Positions 49,819 through 53,867 of a DNA stretch of 53,867 nucleotides are shown in pieces (position 1 is the stretch's first letter; the number at the start of each line of letters is the position of its first letter). The notes beneath the pieces were generated by a model, which was not told the origin of the DNA, did not search any database, and worked only from the letters and a program-made list of their open reading frames with translations. The position numbers were made by a program, and so were the translations under genes. Location of the stretch: NCBI GenBank assembly GCA_034430155.1, contig DAOUET010000140.1, forward strand, positions 1 to 53,867. The letters are read 5' to 3'. The DNA comes from DAOUET01 sp034430155. GTDB taxonomy: Bacteria; Chloroflexota; Anaerolineae; Anaerolineales; UBA4823.

Positions 49819-52422
49819 ATGTTACGGGATGCTGCTGAGCAAGACCTCAAACACGGAATGTTACCTACCCCTCCATTACCACAGGACGCCCATAAGGTGG
49901 AATTGACCGACAACGCTAAGAAAGTATTTTTACGTCGTTACGCGCGTCGAGGAAGAGATGGGCAGCCTTTGGAAACGGTTGAAGAGACATTCTGGCGGGT
50001 GGCATATCACGTGGCTGCCGCGGAGAAAGAATGGAACGGAGATGTGTTGCGATTGGCGCGCCAGTATTATGATCTGCTGGCCTCCAGGCATTTTTTCCCA
50101 AATTCACCAACTTTTACAGGTGCGGGCACGCTATTGGGCCAGCTGGCTGCTTGTTTTGTACTCCCAATCAGTGATGATATGGGCCGTGACTCGGCTGGCA
50201 TTTTTCAAACCCTCAGGGACGCGGCATTAATTCAACAAACTGGAGGAGGAAACGGATTTTCATTTTCCCGTCTGCGACCGAAAGGGAATCTCGTCAAGTC
50301 TTCTGCCGGTCAAGCTACTGGTCCAATCGGTTTTTTACGCGTTTACGACCGGGCTTTTGGAGAGATTGCCCAGGGTGGTACCCGCCGAGGAGCGAACATG
50401 GGGGTATTGCGCATTGATCATCCAGATATCGAAGAGTTTATCACTTGCAAAACAGACGAGAATGCTATTACCAATTTCAATATCTCGGTAGGGATAACCG
50501 ATGGATTCATGGAGGCGGTAGCTCGAGATGACCCTTGGGATCTGCGCTTTATTGATGTGAGCTCGGCGGAATACGCTGGATTTAATGGCACGATCGAACA
50601 AGCCGAGGCAGCAGGTCTTCCAATCAAAATTCTAAAACAAGTGCCTGCCAGAGACCTTTTCAACAGAATAGTGCACCAAGCACATCACAATGGAGAGCCG
50701 GGCATGCTCTTCCTCGATGCTGCCAATCGCTCTAACCCTGTGCCTAATTTGTACCAGCTGGAAGCTACCAATCCATGCGGTGAGCAATGGTTAGGACCTT
50801 ATGAAAATTGTTGTCTTGGATCGATAAATCTTGGGCAGCATTTTGGTCGAGATGGAACGGTGGATTGGCAGAAATTAGAGAAGAGCGTGGTTCTGGCGAC
50901 TCGTTTTCTGGACGATATTGTACAGGCCAATTCTTATGTTCAGGCAGTCTCGCAGCTAAAAGAGGCAGCGCACACAGCCCGAAGAATTGGCCTAGGCATT
51001 ATGGGATTGGCCGACTTGATGTATTACGTGGGTGTTCGATATGGATCCGACGAAGGGCAGGAATTCGCTGCCCAGGTTATGGAGTTTGTTCGTTTCCATG
51101 CCATGCTCACCAGCATTGAACTGGCAAGAGAGCGGGGACCTTTTGCGGCGATTCAGGGTTCGATCTATGACCCTCAAGCGATCAAATGGCAACCCCCAAA
51201 ACCAATCTCCCCATACCAGTATAATTGGGGCCGCCCTGAGATCGATTGGGGTATGGTCAAAGATGGCATTCGGGGACATGGTATTCGCAACGCAGCTCAA
51301 ACCACCATCGCACCGACAGGCACAATCGCTACTGTGGCTGGATGTGAGGGTTACGGCTGTGAACCCGTCTTTGCCCTGGCTTATGTTCGTCATGTTGATG
51401 ACAACGGTAAGGATTTGCAACTGAACTATACCAGCCCATTGTTCGAGAAAGCACTGGTGGAAGCCGGTTTAGATGAGGAAACTCGGCGTCATATTATCGA
51501 ACATGTGATGGAACGAGGAACTTGCCAGGATCTTCCCGACCAATCTCAAAATGGCAGGTTGAGTCTACCGGAACAATTCCGCCATACCTTTGTTGTATCG
51601 CAAGATATTACTGCTGAAGAACACGTACGTATGCAAGCTGCTATGCAAGCATTTGTCGACAACAGTCTCTCCAAGACGATCAACTTCCCAGCAAACGCAA
51701 CGGAGCAGGATGTGGCTACGGCTTATCGGTTGGCGTGGGAACTGGGATGTAAAGGCATAACTGTTTACGTGACTGGTTCGCGGCAGAAGGTGGTTTTAGA
51801 GACCACTGCTACGGTCAAGGAGAAGCAGACCGGGTTTGAAAATCCAAGTGATGAACTTCAAGGGGAGCAGTTGCCGATCTGGCACGATAAGAAGAAACCA
51901 CGTCCACGGCGATTGCCTGGCTACACCTACCAGGTTAATACACCGCTCGGTAAAGCCTTTGTTACCATCAATGAAAACGGTGGCAACCAACCTTTTGAGG
52001 TCTTCGTTAACACCGCCAAAGCAGGTTCAGATACAGCTGCGGTTTCAGAAGCGATTGGACGTTTGAGTTCCTACGTACTACGTTTGGCATCCCCTGTGGA
52101 ACCACGAGACAGACTCAAGGAGATCGTGCGGCAATTATCTGGAATTGGCGGTGGACGTTCCCTTGGATTTGGGCCAAACCGGGTGCGTTCTCTTCCGGAT
52201 GGTGTCTCTCAAGCTCTTGATGAATACCTTCAGAATACAATCTCGAACGAAACGGAGCAAGCAGAGAGCCGTGGCGGGAACAGTTTCAACCCTGTATCTG
52301 AAGCAACCGCCGACAAGTCTCTGTTTAAAATCGGAGACTTATGCCCTGAGTGCGGCCAAGCTGCTCTGGTAAATGAAGAGGGATGCCGGAAATGTTACGC
52401 CTGTGGTTATAGCGAGTGTTAG
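49819..52422 (+). CDS. nrdJ: Class II (B12-dependent) ribonucleotide reductase
   Basis: The 867-residue protein has the reductase barrel with the reducible cysteine near residue 112 (LAACFVLP), the radical-site motif NPCGEQ near 318-323, and no NrdB partner gene, which fits the adenosylcobalamin class. A TSCPD-type domain (about 700-770; NTPLGKAFVTINENGGNQPF) precedes a C-terminal finger with cysteines at 842, 845, 856, 859, 862 and 867. It makes dNDPs or dNTPs regardless of oxygen. The N-terminus lacks an ATP-cone. Ribosome site taggagg precedes ATG. Confidence 0.95.
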   Translation: MLRDAAEQDLKHGMLPTPPLPQDAHKVELTDNAKKVFLRRYARRGRDGQPLETVEETFWRVAYHVAAAEKEWNGDVLRLARQYYDLLASRHFFPNSPTFTGAGTLLGQLAACFVLPISDDMGRDSAGIFQTLRDAALIQQTGGGNGFSFSRLRPKGNLVKSSAGQATGPIGFLRVYDRAFGEIAQGGTRRGANMGVLRIDHPDIEEFITCKTDENAITNFNISVGITDGFMEAVARDDPWDLRFIDVSSAEYAGFNGTIEQAEAAGLPIKILKQVPARDLFNRIVHQAHHNGEPGMLFLDAANRSNPVPNLYQLEATNPCGEQWLGPYENCCLGSINLGQHFGRDGTVDWQKLEKSVVLATRFLDDIVQANSYVQAVSQLKEAAHTARRIGLGIMGLADLMYYVGVRYGSDEGQEFAAQVMEFVRFHAMLTSIELARERGPFAAIQGSIYDPQAIKWQPPKPISPYQYNWGRPEIDWGMVKDGIRGHGIRNAAQTTIAPTGTIATVAGCEGYGCEPVFALAYVRHVDDNGKDLQLNYTSPLFEKALVEAGLDEETRRHIIEHVMERGTCQDLPDQSQNGRLSLPEQFRHTFVVSQDITAEEHVRMQAAMQAFVDNSLSKTINFPANATEQDVATAYRLAWELGCKGITVYVTGSRQKVVLETTATVKEKQTGFENPSDELQGEQLPIWHDKKKPRPRRLPGYTYQVNTPLGKAFVTINENGGNQPFEVFVNTAKAGSDTAAVSEAIGRLSSYVLRLASPVEPRDRLKEIVRQLSGIGGGRSLGFGPNRVRSLPDGVSQALDEYLQNTISNETEQAESRGGNSFNPVSEATADKSLFKIGDLCPECGQAALVNEEGCRKCYACGYSEC

Positions 52423-53088
52423 ATGGTCAAACGCTTGATTGTAGTGGCTGGTAATATTGGTGCTGGTAAAACTTCTCTTACCGAGCGAATTGGGGCGAAA
52501 TTAGGCTGGCAAACTGCCTTTGAATCAGTGGCGAATAACCCTTATCTTGCTGATTTTTATTCCGACATGCGAGCCTGGTCCTTCCACCTGCAGGTTTTCT
52601 TTCTTGGACACCGCGCCCAGCAATATTTGGAAATCTCAGAATCCCCTAAATCGACCATCCTGGATCGTAGCATCTATGAGGACGCTTATATCTTTGCCCG
52701 GGCGTTGCATCAGATGAGCAATCTAGATGAGCGCGATTATCTTTCATATCGGCGAGTCTTTGACCTGGTGGTCGCCCCTTTACCGGCTCCCAACCTGTTG
52801 ATTTATTTAAAAGCTCCGGTATCCGTATTGTTGGAGCGCATACAACGCCGGGCAAGGACCATTGAAAGTGGAATCAGCGCAGAATACCTTTCGTTACTGG
52901 AATCATATTATGACGACTGGATGGAAACTTTTGATATTTGCCCGGTCCTGACTATACACACTGGTGAAATGGATAAAGAGCGACCCCTGGACTTTGTACA
53001 CAACCAAAAACACCTGGATATTGTTGTTCAGCGAATTCAGGAGAAGCTGGCAGGGAAAGAAGAGGTCGTTTTTCCAAACTCTACTTAG
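52423..53088 (+). CDS. Deoxynucleoside kinase
   Basis: The 221-residue protein has the P-loop GNIGAGKT at residues 10-17, the substrate segment FYSDMRAWSFHLQVFFLGHR and the DRS motif near 81-83 (ILDRSIYED), the pattern of the dGK/dAK/dCK family. It phosphorylates deoxynucleosides in the salvage path to dNTPs; the exact base preference cannot be read by eye. It starts immediately after the nrdJ stop (TAGATG), so the reductase and salvage kinase are co-expressed. Confidence 0.93.
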   Translation: MVKRLIVVAGNIGAGKTSLTERIGAKLGWQTAFESVANNPYLADFYSDMRAWSFHLQVFFLGHRAQQYLEISESPKSTILDRSIYEDAYIFARALHQMSNLDERDYLSYRRVFDLVVAPLPAPNLLIYLKAPVSVLLERIQRRARTIESGISAEYLSLLESYYDDWMETFDICPVLTIHTGEMDKERPLDFVHNQKHLDIVVQRIQEKLAGKEEVVFPNST

Positions 53089-53105
53089 ATGCACACTTAT
53101 GAGAA

Positions 53106-53148
53106 GCAGCCGTACGAGAAATTTGTAGGATATTTTTTTCAAGGCTGC
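53106..53148 (+). terminator. Weak hairpin after the kinase gene
   Basis: GCAGCC (53106-53111) pairs with GGCTGC (53143-53148) around a 31-base loop that contains a run of seven T. It may end the nrdR-nrdJ-kinase transcript, but the fold is not strong. Confidence 0.35.
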
Positions 53149-53164
53149 CATTCTTGTTCTATTC

Positions 53165-53192
53165 TTCACGATTAAGAAAATCAAAGTATAAT
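53165..53192 (+). promoter_or_regulatory. Possible promoter for the small membrane protein
   Basis: TATAAT at 53187-53192 is perfect; TTCACG at 53165-53170 is a fair -35 with a 16-base spacer. The start point would be near 53199, leaving a 96-base leader. Confidence 0.5.
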
Positions 53193-53294
53193 AACCATTG
53201 AATTTAACTGTTGCTTACACAGTGATGAGGTTTGTGAGAGGGCGGTCAAATTCACACGTAATCAGAAAACCATCGAACGAAAGGAAAAGGTGAG

Positions 53295-53531
53295 ATGAAA
53301 GGTATACTTGCTTTTCTAGCAAGCACAACTGGACGGTGGGTTCGCATCATCGCAGGGATAGTATTAGTGCTAGTTGGAGTCTGGTTGGTGAGTGGCGTTT
53401 GGAGCTGGGTTCTGATCATCGTAGGTCTGGTGCCATTCGCGGGGGGAGTATTTGATGTTTGTTTCTTCGCTCCGCTTTTTGGTTTGCCTTTTCAAGGAGA
53501 GGCTCTCCGCCAGAAGCTTAGAAGTAGATAA
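53295..53531 (+). CDS. Small inner-membrane protein, YgaP-membrane-domain-like (DUF2892)
   Basis: The 78-residue protein has two closely spaced hydrophobic helices (about residues 17-33 and 37-55), preceded by a short basic start and followed by a basic tail. The pattern GRWVRIIAGIVLVLVGVWLV and the second helix with LVPFAGGVFDVCFFAPLFGL resemble DUF2892, the membrane part of the rhodanese YgaP; here no rhodanese domain is attached. The function is unknown. An aaaggaaaaggtgag ribosome site precedes ATG, and it has its own promoter-like and terminator-like elements. Confidence 0.8.
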   Translation: MKGILAFLASTTGRWVRIIAGIVLVLVGVWLVSGVWSWVLIIVGLVPFAGGVFDVCFFAPLFGLPFQGEALRQKLRSR

Positions 53532-53560
53532 ATCAAAATAGGATCTTGTTGAACGATGTT

Positions 53561-53584
53561 CAGGGCAGCCAACCAGCTGCCCTG
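53561..53584 (+). terminator. Hairpin after the DUF2892-like gene
   Basis: CAGGGCAGC (53561-53569) pairs perfectly with GCTGCCCTG (53576-53584) around a six-base loop. It is followed by aaaaattt, not a U-run, so it may be a weak terminator or stabiliser. Confidence 0.5.
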
Positions 53585-53640
53585 AAAAATTTAACCTACA
53601 AATGCAAGAATTTACCAGGATTTTACAGCCTGTTTGAGGT

Positions 53641-53669
53641 TTGTTTATAAGGTGACGGTAACCTATAAT
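53641..53669 (+). promoter_or_regulatory. Strong promoter leading to a three-codon frame
   Basis: TTGTTT (53641-53646) and TATAAT (53664-53669) are 17 bases apart. Downstream, ggagg at 53691-53695 is well placed for ATG 53705, but the frame reads Met-Ser-Asn and stops. Confidence 0.6.
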
Positions 53670-53753
53670 AAATTCACCGATCCTTATTGTGGAGGTACCT
53701 AGCTATGTCTAATTGACGAATCAGACTGAAGTCGTACAATTGACATGGCAAGG

Positions 53754-53854
53754 TGTCATTCTGAGGGAGCAAAGCGACCGAAGAATCCCTGAATTGCTCG
53801 ATTAAAACGGTCGTAACATGGACTCTTCGCTTCCTTAGGCGGCTTAGAGTGACA
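53754..53854. repeat. 101-bp imperfect palindromic repeat
   Basis: The left arm begins TGTCATTCTGAGGGAGC and the right arm, reverse complemented, begins TGTCACTCTAAGCCGCC; the arms stay alignable for about 35 bases, meeting at GAAGAATCC and GAAGAGTCC around a loop of roughly 30 bases. I recognise this TGTCATTCTGAG...GCGAAGAATC type as a dispersed repeat seen in many bacterial genomes. It has no coding capacity. Confidence 0.75.
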
Positions 53855-53867
53855 TTAATATAGCAAA

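Larger units (their letters stand above)
53585..53867. other. Non-coding end of the window
   Basis: No gene is seen. A good promoter (53641-53669) and ribosome site (53691-53695) lead to ATG 53705, which is followed by a stop after three codons. The palindromic repeat 53754-53854 fills the rest. Confidence 0.6.

Overview
The window looks like a stretch of a Chloroflexota chromosome, most likely class Anaerolineae. The inference rests on gene order (a long S10-spc-alpha ribosomal cluster running on through truA-rplM-rpsI, a separate mraZ-to-ftsZ division cluster with murB and ddl inside it, and nrdR next to a B12-dependent nrdJ) and on protein features such as zinc-type S14, S4, L24 and L36. 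Base composition is moderate, near 50% GC. No 16S gene is present, so the lineage is inferred, not proven.

Region 1 (1-17411, all +) is translation machinery: the 3' end of tuf, then rpsJ through rplO, secY, adk, map, rpmJ, rpsM, rpsK, rpsD, rpoA, rplQ, truA, rplM and rpsI. Genes are packed with 1-4 base overlaps or short gaps. Exceptions are an unusually long 217-base spacer between rpsJ and rplC and a promoter-bearing spacer before rpmJ, where infA would normally stand but is absent. Two hairpins, the second a good intrinsic terminator, close the block.

Region 2 (17600-31000) holds mixed housekeeping genes on both strands: a YabN-type methylase-MazG fusion; on the minus strand a tryptophanase and a small Cys4 protein; a glyoxalase II-like hydrolase; on the minus strand recX and rny; a malic enzyme-phosphotransacetylase fusion; an overlapping LMW phosphatase and fructosamine/ribulosamine kinase pair that fits protein deglycation; and on the minus strand a cysteine desulfurase-like enzyme. 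The non-coding DNA here is the richest part: a terminator-bearing leader before recX, a 1-kb AT-rich gap, a three-hairpin leader before maeB, and a 94-bp MITE-like element with a 5-bp target duplication.

Region 3 (30976-48980, +) is the dcw cluster: promoter and triple MraZ box, mraZ, rsmH, an ftsL-like gene, ftsI, murF, mraY, murD, ftsW, murG, a CvpA-like membrane gene, murC, a 59-residue unknown, murB, ddl, ftsQ, ftsA, ftsZ. Together they make lipid II, polymerise and cross-link it at the septum and build the Z ring. murE is not in the cluster.

Region 4 (49172-53867, +) supplies DNA precursors (nrdR repressor, nrdJ reductase, deoxynucleoside kinase), then a small membrane protein, and ends in a promoter with a three-codon frame and an imperfect palindromic repeat. 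I see no CRISPR array, prophage, intact transposase, tRNA or rRNA. Most coding content is conventional. The least explained signals are non-coding leaders and repeats.
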